Shown here piece by piece: positions 1 through 8,542 of a stretch of 64,000 bases of DNA (positions within the stretch are counted from its first letter, which is position 1; every line of letters starts with the position of its first letter). The position numbers and the translations under genes are program-made. The stretch lies in NCBI RefSeq assembly GCF_014879975.1, contig NZ_CP062500.1, forward strand, positions 2,728,001 to 2,792,000, read 5' to 3'. Source of the DNA: Vibrio bathopelagicus (GTDB lineage Bacteria > Pseudomonadota > Gammaproteobacteria > Enterobacterales > Vibrionaceae). Below the pieces are notes generated by a model. That model saw only the letters and a program-made list of their open reading frames with translations, had not been told where the DNA came from and made no database searches.

Positions 1-219
1 GGTGAGCTTGCTGGCGATGAGCGTGCAACGCTGCTTCTTCTTGGTATGGGTCTAGATGAGTTCTCTATGAGCGGCATCTCTATCCCTAAAGTTAAGAAAG
101 TAATCCGTAACTCTAACTTCGCAGAAGTTAAAGCGATGGCTGACGAAGCACTATCTCTACCTACAGCTGCAGAAATTGAAGCTTGTGTAGAAAAGTTCAT
201 AGCTGAGAAAACTCAGTAA
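1..219 (+). CDS. ptsI: PTS enzyme I (PtsI), C-terminal end, partial
   Basis: The reading frame is open from base 1 to a TAA at 217-219 and encodes the last 72 residues of the phosphoenolpyruvate-protein phosphotransferase. The segment with [12 protein letters not shown] and IPKVKKVIR is the end of the PEP-binding TIM-barrel domain of enzyme I, which takes phosphate from PEP and passes it to HPr in the cytoplasm. The next gene downstream is crr, as in the usual ptsH-ptsI-crr operon. The start, the phospho-histidine domain and ptsH lie outside the window. Confidence 0.95.
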   Translation, partial: GELAGDERATLLLLGMGLDEFSMSGISIPKVKKVIRNSNFAEVKAMADEALSLPTAAEIEACVEKFIAEKTQ

Positions 220-325
220 TCACCAAGAGCTTAATAAAGTTAGACGGCTAAAAATAGTCGTCTAATTTGTTAGATTGGTATAGTATATTCTACAGAATAA
301 AACTAAACGTTAGGAGCATGACACA

Positions 326-835
326 ATGGGTCTGTTTGACAAACTGAAAAAGCTAGTATCTGACGACAGCGCTGACGCTGGTGCAATCGAAATCATCGCA
401 CCTCTATCTGGCGAAATCGTAAATATTGAAGATGTGCCAGATGTTGTTTTCGCTGAAAAAATCGTTGGTGACGGCATCGCGATCAAACCAGCTGGCGACA
501 AAATGGTTGCTCCAGTTAACGGTACTATCGGTAAGATTTTCGAAACTAACCACGCATTCTCTATCGAGTCTGACGACGGTGTTGAGCTTTTCGTTCACTT
601 CGGTATCGATACTGTTGAACTTAAAGGCGAAGGCTTCACTCGCGTAGCTGAAGAAGGTCAATCTGTTAAAGCTGGTGACACTATCATCACTTTCGACCTA
701 GCGCTTCTAGAAGAGAAAGCGAAATCTACGCTTACTCCAGTTGTTATCTCTAACATGGACGAAATCAAGGAGCTGAACAAGCTTTCTGGTTCTGTAACTG
801 TTGGCGAAACTCCAGTTCTTAAAGTAACTAAGTAA
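326..835 (+). CDS. crr: PTS glucose-specific enzyme IIA (IIA-Glc)
   Basis: The 169-residue protein is full length for IIA-Glc. It relays phosphate from HPr to the glucose permease IICB. In its unphosphorylated state it inhibits non-PTS permeases and glycerol kinase, and its phosphorylated form stimulates adenylate cyclase in enteric bacteria and vibrios. His91 in ELFVHFGID is the phosphorylated residue and His76 in ETNHAFSIE is its active-site partner. The start at ATG 326 follows GGAGCATGACACA. It is the last gene of the pts operon, 106 nt after ptsI, and is followed by a terminator at 863-888. Confidence 0.98.
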   Translation: MGLFDKLKKLVSDDSADAGAIEIIAPLSGEIVNIEDVPDVVFAEKIVGDGIAIKPAGDKMVAPVNGTIGKIFETNHAFSIESDDGVELFVHFGIDTVELKGEGFTRVAEEGQSVKAGDTIITFDLALLEEKAKSTLTPVVISNMDEIKELNKLSGSVTVGETPVLKVTK

Positions 836-862
836 TCTCGATTACTTAACTGCTTTAATTAA

Positions 863-888
863 AACGCTACCTAAGGGTGGCGTTTTTT
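863..888 (+). terminator. Intrinsic terminator of the pts operon
   Basis: A 9-bp stem (863-871 with 876-884, one G-U pair) closes a TAAG loop and runs into a T tract, 28 nt after the crr stop. Confidence 0.85.
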
Positions 889-1085
889 GTGCCTGCTATA
901 TTTGTTTTAATGTCTCAGATAGCATTACTGACTCTCACACCGAAACCCTTCACCAAGCTCCCTAAACCAACCACACTCACCGTTTGCACCCTGCTATCAA
1001 CCTAGTTTCTTATTAAACGCAGTTAATCGCGATTCAAGGCATTTCACCTATACATTAGATTACGCCTGTGTTTTTTAGCAAACAG

Positions 1086-1127
1086 GAGATCTCTGATATC
1101 TCGTTCTACTCGATTCTGAGATGACGA
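1086..1127 (+). repeat. REP-like repeat, forward copy
   Basis: This 42-nt unit starts GAGATCTCTGATATCTC, which itself folds as GAGAT/ATCTC, has CGTTC in the middle and ends ATGACGA. It resembles the second unit at 1178-1220 read on the other strand: both begin GAGAT, carry CGTTC and end ATGACGA. Extragenic position and inverted pairing suggest a dispersed palindromic (BIME-like) element. Its copy number elsewhere in the genome cannot be seen here. Confidence 0.45.
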
Positions 1128-1177
1128 CTAAATACTTCGATTAAGGTAATAAGCAATAGATCAATACTGCCCTATAT

Positions 1178-1220
1178 TCGTCATTCCCTACAGTGAGGGA
1201 CGAACGTGATAGGGAATCTC
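1178..1220 (-). repeat. REP-like repeat, reverse copy
   Basis: On the minus strand this 43-nt unit begins GAGATTCCCTATCACGTTC and ends GGGAATGACGA. Internal arms ATTCCCTA (1183-1190) and TAGGGAAT (1210-1217) form an 8-bp stem, with a competing TCCCT/AGGGA hairpin inside. It is the inverted partner of 1086-1127, with 50 nt between them. Confidence 0.5.
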
Positions 1221-1280
1221 ACTTTTGCTCCTGATCACCAACCCTACGATTTCCCAAGACCTTCTTTTACCAAATAACAG

Positions 1281-1311
1281 GCAATAAAAAACCCAGCCGA
1301 AGCTGGGTCTG
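1281..1311 (-). terminator. Terminator of flagellin gene 1
   Basis: A perfect ACCCAGC/GCTGGGT stem with a CGAA/TTCG tetraloop spans 1291-1308. On the minus strand it is followed by a T6 tract (1285-1290). It lies about 100 nt past the stop of the flagellin gene at 1409. Confidence 0.9.
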
Positions 1312-1408
1312 TTTAGCGGCTCATCTCTCACCACGAGCTAATTTGAGGAAGCCTAACGTTAACGCTTATGATCAACAATGCTTATAGTCAACGTGGCCTT
1401 TCAATCGA

Positions 1409-2542
1409 TTAACCTAGTAGGCTAAGTGCCGAGTTCGGTGCTTGCTTCGCTTGAGCAAGAATCGAGCTTGAAGCTTGAGAAAGGATCTGAGATTTAGTCA
1501 TCTGAGTCGTTTCTTTCGCGAAATCGGTATCTTTAATACGGCTCTTAGATGCGTTAACGTTCTCGTTAATGTTGTCTAAGTTGCTGATAGCGTGGTCGAA
1601 ACGGTTTTGGAAAGCACCCAGTTCAGCACGGTGGCTGTCTACGTACTTAAGTGCCGCATCGATAACTGCTACAGACTCTTGTGCGCCGCCAACTGATGTT
1701 ACGTCGATAGTATCAACCGTTACATCTTTGCCAGGTTGCATGCCTAGTTCGCTAGCAAGGCTGCCAGAGAATGCTACTTCGCCTTCAACTTTGTTGTTAC
1801 CAGTAAACATTTGTAGCTTACCGTCTTCAGTTACAGACGCTTTAACAGAATCTTGTTGACCGTTGATGTACGTTGCTAGCTCTTCGATGTCGTCACCCGC
1901 TTTCGCAGACACATCGATTTCTTGCGCTTGGCCGAAGTTATCAGTGAACGACATTTTTAGGTCGTTTGCGCCAGCTTGAACGTTCCAGTCTTTGTCTTTC
2001 GCGTTCTCAGTTTGGTAGCTCTTACCACCCATCTGAGCGTTATCAGAACGCATGTCTTTCAGTTGAAGCATTACTGCTTCACCGTTATCCGCACCGATTT
2101 GGAATGATTTAGTACCGTGAGTACCGTTAAGCAGCTTGTTGCCACCAAAAGACGTGGTTTCCGCGATACGGTTCAGTTCGTCGTTCAGTGCTGTTACTTC
2201 TTCTTGAATTGCTACACGCTCAGATTTTGAGTTTGAGCCGTTTGAAGATTGTAGAGACAAATCACGCATACGTTGCAGGATATTGGTTGTCTCGTTCATT
2301 GCACCTTCAGCAGTTTGTGCAATAGAGATACCGTCGTTCGCGTTACGAACAGCAACATCAAGACCACGACTCTGAACGTTCAAACGGTTCGAGATTTGTA
2401 GACCCGCAGCGTCATCTTTCGCGCTGTTGATTTTAGAGCCAGAAGCTAGACGCTCCATTGATGTTTGTTGTGCGCTGTTTGCGTTGTTTAGGTAACGTTG
2501 TGCTGTCATCGCTGAAACGTTGGTATTTACATTCACTGCCAT
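1409..2542 (-). CDS. Flagellin (polar flagellar filament subunit) 1
   Basis: This is a 377-residue flagellin exported by the flagellar type III system and polymerised into the polar filament. The N-terminal D0/D1 part begins [15 protein letters not shown] and includes [18 protein letters not shown]. The C-terminal D0 helix ends with [17 protein letters not shown]. The middle (about 170-280) is the variable surface-exposed domain. The ATG at 2542 is chosen because GGAG precedes it and the sigma-28 promoter lies just upstream; a longer in-frame start would sit inside the 5' leader. It is the same length as the flagellin at 2840, so the pair is a tandem paralogue set. Vibrios carry several such genes and I cannot say which fla letter applies. 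Confidence 0.95.
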   Translation of the reverse strand: MAVNVNTNVSAMTAQRYLNNANSAQQTSMERLASGSKINSAKDDAAGLQISNRLNVQSRGLDVAVRNANDGISIAQTAEGAMNETTNILQRMRDLSLQSSNGSNSKSERVAIQEEVTALNDELNRIAETTSFGGNKLLNGTHGTKSFQIGADNGEAVMLQLKDMRSDNAQMGGKSYQTENAKDKDWNVQAGANDLKMSFTDNFGQAQEIDVSAKAGDDIEELATYINGQQDSVKASVTEDGKLQMFTGNNKVEGEVAFSGSLASELGMQPGKDVTVDTIDVTSVGGAQESVAVIDAALKYVDSHRAELGAFQNRFDHAISNLDNINENVNASKSRIKDTDFAKETTQMTKSQILSQASSSILAQAKQAPNSALSLLG

Positions 2543-2574
2543 GGTGACTTCTCCAATTGATTTTCCGGTATAGC

Positions 2575-2597
2575 GGTTTCCGACGTCTCGGAAAACC
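2575..2597 (-). other. Hairpin in the flagellin 1 5' leader
   Basis: In the transcript, GGTTT(T)CCGA pairs with TCGGAAACC, giving 9 bp with one bulged U and a 4-nt loop. It sits about 32 nt before the start codon and downstream of the predicted sigma-28 start. It could affect mRNA stability or translation. No counterpart is seen before flagellin 2. Confidence 0.5.
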
Positions 2598-2623
2598 AAG
2601 TAGTTATCTCTAAGTTACTATTA

Positions 2624-2650
2624 ATAACGGCGTGAATGCTGAAACCTTTA
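2624..2650 (-). promoter_or_regulatory. Sigma-28 (FliA) promoter of flagellin 1
   Basis: Read on the minus strand: TAAAGGTT (-35), an 11-nt spacer, then GCCGTTAT (-10). This is close to the FliA consensus TAAAGTTT-N11-GCCGATAA with exact spacing. It would give a leader of roughly 75 nt. Confidence 0.8.
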
Positions 2651-2839
2651 GGAAAAAAACAACAAAATTAAAGAAATAGCGAGAAAGGGGAAGAAAGCGT
2701 GACTAGCAGTAAAATTATCAAAAAAAGATCAGAAAAGCGCTAAAGTTGTCGAGATGTCAGTCGAGCGAAAAGTTGTATTTTTATTAACCAAAGGGCTTTA
2801 GTTAAGCTGAATTTCGTTTATAAGATTCGAGGTATTTCA

Positions 2840-3973
2840 TTAACCCAGTAAGGTTAAGGCAAGATTCGGCGCTTGCTTTGCTTGAGCCAATATTGTGGTA
2901 CTCACTTGCTGCAGTATTTGCTGCTTGAGCATTTGAGTAGTTTCTTTGGCGTAGTCGGTATCTTTGATTCGGCTGTTGGATGTCGCCAAGTTCTCATGAA
3001 CGTTTTCAAGATTGTTTATTGCATGGTCAAAGCGGTTTTGCATCGCGCCTAATTCGGATCGATGACTGTCTACATACTTCATCGCTGTGTCCAAAATAGA
3101 GACAGCACGCTGCGCTCCACCCACATCGGTCACATTGATGTCATCGACTGATTCGTAATAACCCGCCGACATCGAAAGCTCACTGGCTAACGAACCTGAG
3201 AAAGAGATCGTGCCTGCCGTGTCTTCGCCTGACATATAGATCTGAAGTTGCCCTTCATCGTTGACAGAAGCCGAGACCAGATCCGTTTGACCATTAATGT
3301 AAGTCGCCAACTCTTCAATATCATCGCCCGCTTTCGCGTTGATGGTGATCTCTTGTGGCTGCCCAAAACGGTCGGTAAACGACATCGTAATATCGTTCTG
3401 GTCGGGTTTGACTTCCCACGAGTCGCTGGCCATGCCATTAGCGACATAGCTAAAGCCCCCCATGTTGATATCATCGGTGCGCATATTTTTCAAACCTATC
3501 TGCACCGCTTCACCAGAACTGCCACCGATTTGAAATGATGAGCTACCAAAACTACCGTTAAGAAGTTTTTTACCGCCAAATGAAGTGGTTTCAGCAATTC
3601 GATTCAACTCATCATTTAGAGCTGTCACTTCTTCTTGAATCGCCGTCCTTTCCGACTGACTATTCGAACCATTACTCGCTTGCAGTGACAAATCTCGCAT
3701 GCGTTGCATGATATTGGTGGTTTCGTTCATCGCCCCTTCTGCAGTCTGCATAATGGAGATTCCGTCGTTAGCGTTCCGAACCGCGACATCAATGCCGCTC
3801 ATCTGCGCTTCCAATCGATTCGAAATTTGTAAGCCAGCCGCATCGTCTTTTGCACTATTAATACGACTCCCTGAAGCTAAGCGCTCCAAAGATTGGTTCA
3901 GCATGTTGTTGGCATTCGACAGATTCCTCTGAGCCACCAGCGCTGAGACATTTGTATTAACAGTTATAGCCAT
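2840..3973 (-). CDS. Flagellin (polar flagellar filament subunit) 2
   Basis: This is a second 377-residue flagellin, paralogous to the gene at 1409. The conserved ends are [17 protein letters not shown] with [18 protein letters not shown] at the N terminus and [17 protein letters not shown] at the C terminus. The central 170-280 region is the most different from flagellin 1. It is the upstream member of the pair but has its own sigma-28 promoter at 4019-4045. A second sigma-28 promoter lies between the two genes, so they are separately transcribed. No strong terminator follows it; only a weak hairpin lies near 2784-2805. The ATG at 3973 is preceded by AAGTGAAGGTCT. Confidence 0.95.
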   Translation of the reverse strand: MAITVNTNVSALVAQRNLSNANNMLNQSLERLASGSRINSAKDDAAGLQISNRLEAQMSGIDVAVRNANDGISIMQTAEGAMNETTNIMQRMRDLSLQASNGSNSQSERTAIQEEVTALNDELNRIAETTSFGGKKLLNGSFGSSSFQIGGSSGEAVQIGLKNMRTDDINMGGFSYVANGMASDSWEVKPDQNDITMSFTDRFGQPQEITINAKAGDDIEELATYINGQTDLVSASVNDEGQLQIYMSGEDTAGTISFSGSLASELSMSAGYYESVDDINVTDVGGAQRAVSILDTAMKYVDSHRSELGAMQNRFDHAINNLENVHENLATSNSRIKDTDYAKETTQMLKQQILQQVSTTILAQAKQAPNLALTLLG

Positions 3974-4018
3974 AGACCTTCACTTACAAAAAGATGAATA
4001 AAACTCACGATTGCTCTT

Positions 4019-4045
4019 ATATCGACCAATTCATCTAAAGCTTTA
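4019..4045 (-). promoter_or_regulatory. Sigma-28 (FliA) promoter of flagellin 2
   Basis: On the minus strand: TAAAGCTT, an 11-nt spacer, then GTCGATAT, a good match to the FliA consensus. It is about 45 nt before the start codon and directly abuts the DyP terminator at 4048-4072. Confidence 0.8.
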
Positions 4046-4047
4046 AT

Positions 4048-4072
4048 AAAAAAGGAGCCCTGAGGCTCCCAT
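4048..4072 (-). terminator. Terminator of the DyP peroxidase gene
   Basis: A GGAGCC/GGCTCC stem around a CTGA loop (4054-4069), with a T6 tract on the minus strand. It lies 22 nt after the stop of the gene at 4095. Confidence 0.88.
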
Positions 4073-4094
4073 TATTTATTCTATTTGAGGCGAT

Positions 4095-5018
4095 TTACTT
4101 AACCGTTAATGCACTCAACATGTCAGTTGAAGGAGCAAAGTAGTAAGCGCCTGTCACCGCTTTAGTAAAACGAAGCAGTTGGTCTGTTTTACCATCTGTT
4201 ACGCCGTACATGCTCTCTAGCATCGCATCAAAGTTATGACGAACGTTGCAGTAAGCAATGAACAATAGGCCGTGGTCGCCCGTTGCTGTGCCGTAAGGCA
4301 GGCTGTGACGAACAATTTTAAGACCCTTGCCTTCTTCTTTGATATCCACACGACCAACGTGAGACGCCGCTGGGACATCATCTAGCTCAATAGAGTCAGG
4401 TTTAGTACGACCAACGACTTTCTCTTGTGCCGATACATTCAATCGGTTCCAAGCAGGTAAGTTATGTACAAAACGTTGCACCATCACATAGCTACCACCA
4501 GCAAACTTACCTTCAGGCACAATCGCTACTTCAGCGCGCTGTGCGTCTTTCGGGTTTTCAGTGCCATCAACGAAGTCGGTCATGTCACGTGAATCTAGGA
4601 AGCGGTAACCGTAGGTTTCATCAACCACTTCAACGTCCGCAGCGACTTCAGATAGCAATTTACGTAGGATGAAGAAGTGCAGGTCATGTCGGTTTGAATG
4701 ACAGTGAATCAGAACATCAGACAACGTACTCGGTGCAGTGACATCACCTTTGCCAAGCGCCGGGAAATCAATGAGGTCAGACGGAGCAGCTTGCTCGAAC
4801 TTATCCCAAAAAGCTTTTGAGAACGCAACCGATGCCGTTAAGTTCGCATCTGGTTGAGTTTGGTTGAGCTCTTCGATTAGCGCAGGAATCTTTTGAAGTT
4901 CTGCTAGTACATTAGCAGTGTTAGCATTCACTTTTAATTGAACGTAAAGAGCGAAAGGCCCAGCTTCTGGCAAGATAGCACTTTGAACGTTAGGCTGCTC
5001 ATTTGAGACATTAAGCAT
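4095..5018 (-). CDS. DyP-type haem peroxidase (YfeX-like)
   Basis: This 307-residue dye-decolorizing peroxidase uses haem and hydrogen peroxide to oxidise varied substrates. It has no signal peptide, so it is probably cytoplasmic. The DyP signature GxxDG is present as FVDGTENP (about residues 149-156), with the catalytic distal Asp. A proximal-His region IVRHSLPYG and the C-terminal motif GLLFIAYC follow. Length and motifs match the YfeX subgroup. The start has AAGGA 7 nt upstream. The upstream gene at 5084 is a DUF2919 (YfeZ-like) protein; in E. coli yfeX and yfeZ are also near neighbours. The physiological substrate is not evident from sequence. Confidence 0.92.
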   Translation of the reverse strand: MLNVSNEQPNVQSAILPEAGPFALYVQLKVNANTANVLAELQKIPALIEELNQTQPDANLTASVAFSKAFWDKFEQAAPSDLIDFPALGKGDVTAPSTLSDVLIHCHSNRHDLHFFILRKLLSEVAADVEVVDETYGYRFLDSRDMTDFVDGTENPKDAQRAEVAIVPEGKFAGGSYVMVQRFVHNLPAWNRLNVSAQEKVVGRTKPDSIELDDVPAASHVGRVDIKEEGKGLKIVRHSLPYGTATGDHGLLFIAYCNVRHNFDAMLESMYGVTDGKTDQLLRFTKAVTGAYYFAPSTDMLSALTVK

Positions 5019-5083
5019 AGATTATTCCTTCCAGTTTTAGCTTCTAAGTATAATTGTGAATGGGACAAATGTTTTGATGAGAA

Positions 5084-5560
5084 TCAGTCTTCGTGCTCAA
5101 CCACTTTAAAGCAATCCCTAGCGGCATGACTATTGGTTAGAAAAAGCGCTAACCATAGGAGCAACAACAAGGTGATGCCATTTGACCAACGGAACCATCC
5201 GTTATCCAAATAGATTAAATAAAGGGTATGGGAACCTTGTGCCAAGATAGCCATCATTGTGACCCAACGCCCCCACGACACCACTTTATTGAGGCGCTTT
5301 CTATCTGGAGTTCTGAGTCCAAACAACCACATCAGTAGTAAGCTAGGGACACTCAAAGCAATTCCGACATAAAACATCTGGTGGTCAGGATAGATGATCT
5401 CGAGGATATCCGTTCCTGACTCTCGGCTTGCGCCCGCAACAATGAAAACGACCAAGGCTTTCGCAAGAAACAGCCAACCTAACCATAATAAGATTGGGGC
5501 TTTCAAAAAGCCGTGTTTGTCGTATTGTTCTATGGAGTACCGCACAAATCTCACTTTCAC
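5084..5560 (-). CDS. DUF2919 inner-membrane protein (YfeZ-like)
   Basis: This 158-residue protein has four apparent hydrophobic segments (about 20-45, 60-82, 97-117 and 124-143) and the N-terminal YDKHGFLKAP typical of DUF2919/YfeZ proteins. The function is unknown. It is followed 65 nt later by the DyP gene on the same strand and probably shares its transcript. The start is uncertain: the first possible codon is GTG at 5560, a second GTG lies five codons in, and no in-frame ATG is available near the conserved N terminus. Confidence 0.8.
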   Translation of the reverse strand: MKVRFVRYSIEQYDKHGFLKAPILLWLGWLFLAKALVVFIVAGASRESGTDILEIIYPDHQMFYVGIALSVPSLLLMWLFGLRTPDRKRLNKVVSWGRWVTMMAILAQGSHTLYLIYLDNGWFRWSNGITLLLLLWLALFLTNSHAARDCFKVVEHED

Positions 5561-5654
5561 TTATTTTCAAACCAACACTTTAACGCAAATCATTCATACT
5601 TAACTAGGTTTGCGTTATCTTATTGGTTAATCCGTTTTAATTATCGAACTCAGT

Positions 5655-5999
5655 ATGAAAAAGAAAACTAATACACCGTCTGTTGAATCTCAACAAGAAG
5701 CACTGAAGATAGCCAAAGCGACACAAAAGCCAGCTCAAACCAAAGAACAAACGAAGTTGATTGCTCAAGGTATCGAGAAAGGCATCGCACTTTACAAGAA
5801 ACAGCAAAAAGAACGCAGTCGCCAAGCTGATAAAGCAAAGAAACGTGTACAGAAAGAGAAGCAGACTCAACAAGCTAATCCAGACGAAGAGAACAATGTA
5901 GACACGAGTATTGAAACGACATCAAATCACGCCAGTAAATTGCCGTGGTTACTATTGATCGCAAGCTGGGTTGGTTTCGCGATTTATTTGATGAAATAG
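5655..5999 (+). CDS. DUF2956 family protein with C-terminal membrane anchor
   Basis: This 114-residue protein has a strongly basic, Lys/Gln-rich N-terminal ~75 residues (KKQQKERSRQADKAKKRVQKE), probably helical or coiled coil. An acidic linker and one hydrophobic segment (about 93-112, LPWLLLIASWVGFAIYLM) follow, so it looks tail-anchored. It matches the Vibrio DUF2956 proteins, which have no known function. It is 12 nt upstream of the lipoprotein gene and likely co-transcribed with it. Confidence 0.75.
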   Translation: MKKKTNTPSVESQQEALKIAKATQKPAQTKEQTKLIAQGIEKGIALYKKQQKERSRQADKAKKRVQKEKQTQQANPDEENNVDTSIETTSNHASKLPWLLLIASWVGFAIYLMK

Positions 6000-6011
6000 C
6001 AGGGTAAACGT

Positions 6012-6353
6012 ATGAAAAAGGAATTAGTCGCTTTAGCTATGACTGGCATGTTAATGGGGTGTACGACACCGACGACAGTCCCGCATAGCGAAGCTGACCA
6101 AGTACAAATGGATTATCACGGACTGATTGATATCAACAAGTGCGAGTACAAAGGGGAAGTCACAGGCAGCGAAGGCCACTGGTACAGCTATCTATTCTTC
6201 CCAAATGACACCCTGATTCAAGGCGCAATCAATGAGTTAAAATTCAACGCCATTGAATTAGGTGCAGACACCGTCATATTTACCCTTCCCCAAGACTTTA
6301 GTACTTCCGTCACTATGCTTGGTACAGCCTATCTGTGTAAAAAAGAAAATTAA
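6012..6353 (+). CDS. Putative lipoprotein (DUF4156/RcsF-like fold)
   Basis: This 113-residue protein has a lipoprotein signal MKKELVALAMTGMLMGC, with Cys17 as the lipidation site and Thr-Thr following. Three further Cys-bearing or conserved stretches (KCEYKGEV, NELKFNAIELGADTVIF, GTAYLCKK) resemble the DUF4156 proteins, whose core pattern is Cys...Asn-Glu-Leu-x(3)-Ala-x(3)-Gly-Ala-(D/N). The two non-lipid cysteines may form a disulfide. The function is unknown. The start is supported by AGGG 7 nt upstream. It follows the DUF2956 gene. Confidence 0.75.
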   Translation: MKKELVALAMTGMLMGCTTPTTVPHSEADQVQMDYHGLIDINKCEYKGEVTGSEGHWYSYLFFPNDTLIQGAINELKFNAIELGADTVIFTLPQDFSTSVTMLGTAYLCKKEN

Positions 6354-6393
6354 TCATTAAATCGGCATCTCGATATGCTTTGATTTTACGACG

Positions 6394-6422
6394 CCCAAAA
6401 GAAAGCCAGCTTTCGCTGGCTT
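6394..6422 (-). terminator. Terminator overlapping the stop of the winged-helix gene
   Basis: The stem AAGCCAGC/GCTGGCTT (6403-6410 with 6415-6422) around TTTC is followed on the minus strand by TTTCTTTT. The distal arm contains part of the TAA stop codon at 6421-6423, so termination starts essentially at the stop. Confidence 0.75.
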
Positions 6423-6708
6423 ATGCACTAAATCCAAGGCTTGTTGCTATATCGCCTTTACGTTCGATAACCCATTGACTATCAAATGGCCCCCAATCGG
6501 ATAATTGGTAATAACCATCATTATGACGTCGCCCATCTTGAACAAACATAAGTTCGATACCGATCCCCGGTAACGCCTTGAGTACATCTTGAATAGTACG
6601 ACGAGGCCAACCCGTTTTTTCGATGAGTTTAGGCACATTTGGCCTATCAAGGCTTTCCACTAACAATGCTAAATATAGCCGCCTTGCAAAAACAGGACTC
6701 AACTCCAT
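6421..6708 (-). CDS. Small winged-helix/HTH protein, function unknown
   Basis: This 95-residue soluble protein contains a helix-turn-helix-like stretch (about 25-47: PNVPKLIEKTGWPRRTIQDV) followed by a short beta-rich wing region, as in small winged-helix DNA-binding proteins. No ligand-binding domain is present. The ATG at 6708 is preferred over an in-frame GTG at 6714 because a full AGGAGG lies 5 nt before the ATG and would overlap the GTG. It is transcribed away from the yffB-like gene. The target is unknown. Confidence 0.7.
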   Translation of the reverse strand: MELSPVFARRLYLALLVESLDRPNVPKLIEKTGWPRRTIQDVLKALPGIGIELMFVQDGRRHNDGYYQLSDWGPFDSQWVIERKGDIATSLGFSA

Positions 6709-6913
6709 TGACACCTCCTATATATGTGCAACTCAATTATTTCTTTTTTCGCTGACAACATGTTGAGGCTGATCAATAAGTCTCCAATAGTGACATTTTC
6801 TTACTGTTTTTTTTCACTCTATGAAATATTCCTCACTCTATTTTGTCTGAATTGCAGCTTCCTGATAGGATTCAACTCATAACAACGAAATAAAATCACC
6901 CAAAGGAAGAATA

Positions 6914-7261
6914 ATGACTATCACTATGTTTGGCATTCCAAACTGCGACACCATCAAAAAAGCAAAAAAATGGCTAGAAGCTGAAGGCATTGAGTTCGAA
7001 TTTCACGATTATCGTAAACAAGGTATCAACGAAGAGCTGGTAAAAACTTTTTGTGCAGAGCTTGGTTGGGAGTTGGTGCTAAACAAACGTGGTACGACTT
7101 ATCGCCAACTGACTCAAGAACAAAAAGACACGCTAACGGAAGAAAAAGCCGTAGCTCTGCTTGTTGAGCAACCGGCAATGATTAAGCGCCCAATCTTGAA
7201 AGTTGATGGCAAGCTTCACATCGGCTTTAAAGCTGATCAATATGCCGCTATTTTTGCTTAA
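6914..7261 (+). CDS. ArsC/Spx-family reductase (YffB-like)
   Basis: This 115-residue thioredoxin-fold protein of the ArsC-like Spx/MgsR/YffB group has GIPNCDTIKKAKKWL at the N terminus and the cis-Pro region AMIKRPIL near 95. Only Cys11 of the classical CxxC position is kept. The YffB relatives are usually considered glutathione-dependent thiol reductases, and true arsenate reduction is not established for them. It lies 98 nt upstream of dapE on the same strand, the same yffB-dapE pairing as in E. coli. Confidence 0.88.
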   Translation: MTITMFGIPNCDTIKKAKKWLEAEGIEFEFHDYRKQGINEELVKTFCAELGWELVLNKRGTTYRQLTQEQKDTLTEEKAVALLVEQPAMIKRPILKVDGKLHIGFKADQYAAIFA

Positions 7262-7359
7262 GCAGCCGCATAAAATTAAACAATAAAAGCGTTGATCCTC
7301 CCCTATTCAGCGCTCAACAATTAATGACTAGACGTTTTACTTAAACAAGGAATTCAAGG

Positions 7360-8496
7360 ATGACAGATAGCCCAACTTTGGCTCTGGCAAAAGACCTCAT
7401 TAGCCGCCAATCAGTAACCCCTGAAGATGCAGGCTGCCAAGATTTAATGATTGAACGCTTAAAAGCACTAGGCTTCGAAATCGAAGTGATGGTATTTGAA
7501 GATACTACGAACTTTTGGGCTCGCCGTGGTACAGAAGCTCCGCTATTTGCCTTTGCTGGCCACACAGATGTTGTACCTGCAGGCCCAATTGAGCAATGGA
7601 ACACTAAGCCATTCGAACCGACTATCGTAGATGGTTTCCTACACGGTCGCGGCGCGGCAGATATGAAAGGTTCTCTGGCTTCAATGATCATTGCGGTAGA
7701 ACAGTTCATTGCTAAACATCCTGACCACACAGGCTCAATCGGTTTCCTTATCACGTCAGATGAAGAAGGTCCTTTCATCAACGGTACGGTACGTGTTGTT
7801 GAAGCACTGATGGCTCGTGGCGAGAACATCGACATGTGTATTGTGGGTGAACCATCAAGTACTGAGTACGTCGGTGATGTCGTGAAGAATGGTCGTCGTG
7901 GCTCTATCACTGGCGATCTAACGGTTAAAGGCACACAAGGTCACGTTGCCTACCCTCACCTAGCGAACAACCCAGTACACAGCTCTCTGCTTGCGATCAA
8001 CGAACTGGCAACGACCGAGTGGGATAAAGGTAATGATTACTTCCCACCAACCAGCTTCCAGATCCCAAATGTAAGTGCGGGTACTGGCGCATCAAACGTG
8101 ATTCCTGGTGAATTTAATGTTCAGTTTAACCTTCGCTTTAGCACAGAGTTAAACAACGACATCATCGTTGAACGAATCACAAATACACTCGACAAGTACG
8201 ATTTCGAATACGATTTGAAATGGACATTCAATGGCGACCCATTCTTAACAGACGCTGGCTCGTTGCTTGATGCTATTGTGGATGCCGTTGGTCACGTTAA
8301 TGACGTAAAACCAGCACTACTGACTACAGGTGGTACATCTGATGGACGCTTTATTGCGCGCATGAAAGGACAAGTCGTTGAACTAGGTCCGGTTAATGCA
8401 ACCATTCACAAGGTTAACGAATGCGTGAAAGTGGCTGACTTAGAGAAGCTAACCGACATGTACGAAAGAACACTAGTGAACCTGTTCGCTAAATAG
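7360..8496 (+). CDS. dapE: Succinyl-diaminopimelate desuccinylase
   Basis: This 378-residue M20-family di-zinc hydrolase removes succinate from N-succinyl-LL-diaminopimelate in the lysine and peptidoglycan precursor pathway. Metal ligands and base are in place: His68 in [11 protein letters not shown], Asp101 in GRGAADMKG, and Glu135-Glu136 in TSDEEGPF. The C-terminal His lies in NATIHKVNE. Full length for DapE. AAGGA lies 8 nt before the ATG. The M15 peptidase gene follows after 46 nt. Confidence 0.97.
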   Translation: MTDSPTLALAKDLISRQSVTPEDAGCQDLMIERLKALGFEIEVMVFEDTTNFWARRGTEAPLFAFAGHTDVVPAGPIEQWNTKPFEPTIVDGFLHGRGAADMKGSLASMIIAVEQFIAKHPDHTGSIGFLITSDEEGPFINGTVRVVEALMARGENIDMCIVGEPSSTEYVGDVVKNGRRGSITGDLTVKGTQGHVAYPHLANNPVHSSLLAINELATTEWDKGNDYFPPTSFQIPNVSAGTGASNVIPGEFNVQFNLRFSTELNNDIIVERITNTLDKYDFEYDLKWTFNGDPFLTDAGSLLDAIVDAVGHVNDVKPALLTTGGTSDGRFIARMKGQVVELGPVNATIHKVNECVKVADLEKLTDMYERTLVNLFAK

Positions 8497-8542
8497 TTCT
8501 TTCATCAGCGATAGATAGCATCTAATTATTGAGAGACGCGTT

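Larger units (their letters stand above)
889..1280. other. Gene-free gap between crr and flagellin
   Basis: No supported gene lies in these ~390 nt between the crr terminator and the terminator of the convergent flagellin gene. The only structure seen is a pair of REP-like repeats facing each other at 1086-1127 and 1178-1220. No promoter or conserved small RNA was recognised. Confidence 0.6.

Noticed and set aside
2784..2805. Inverted repeat TTAACCAAAG/CTTTAGTTAA as terminator of flagellin 2
   Set aside because: No T tract follows on the minus strand and the loop would be too small; left unassigned.
5075..5086. TGATGAGAATCA dyad upstream of the DyP gene, as a possible Fur box
   Set aside because: Only a short half-match to the 19-bp Fur consensus and it overlaps the end of the DUF2919 gene; too weak to call.
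7341..7934. 197-codon frame antisense to dapE
   Set aside because: Shadow frame of a strongly conserved gene; composition and lack of family features give no support.
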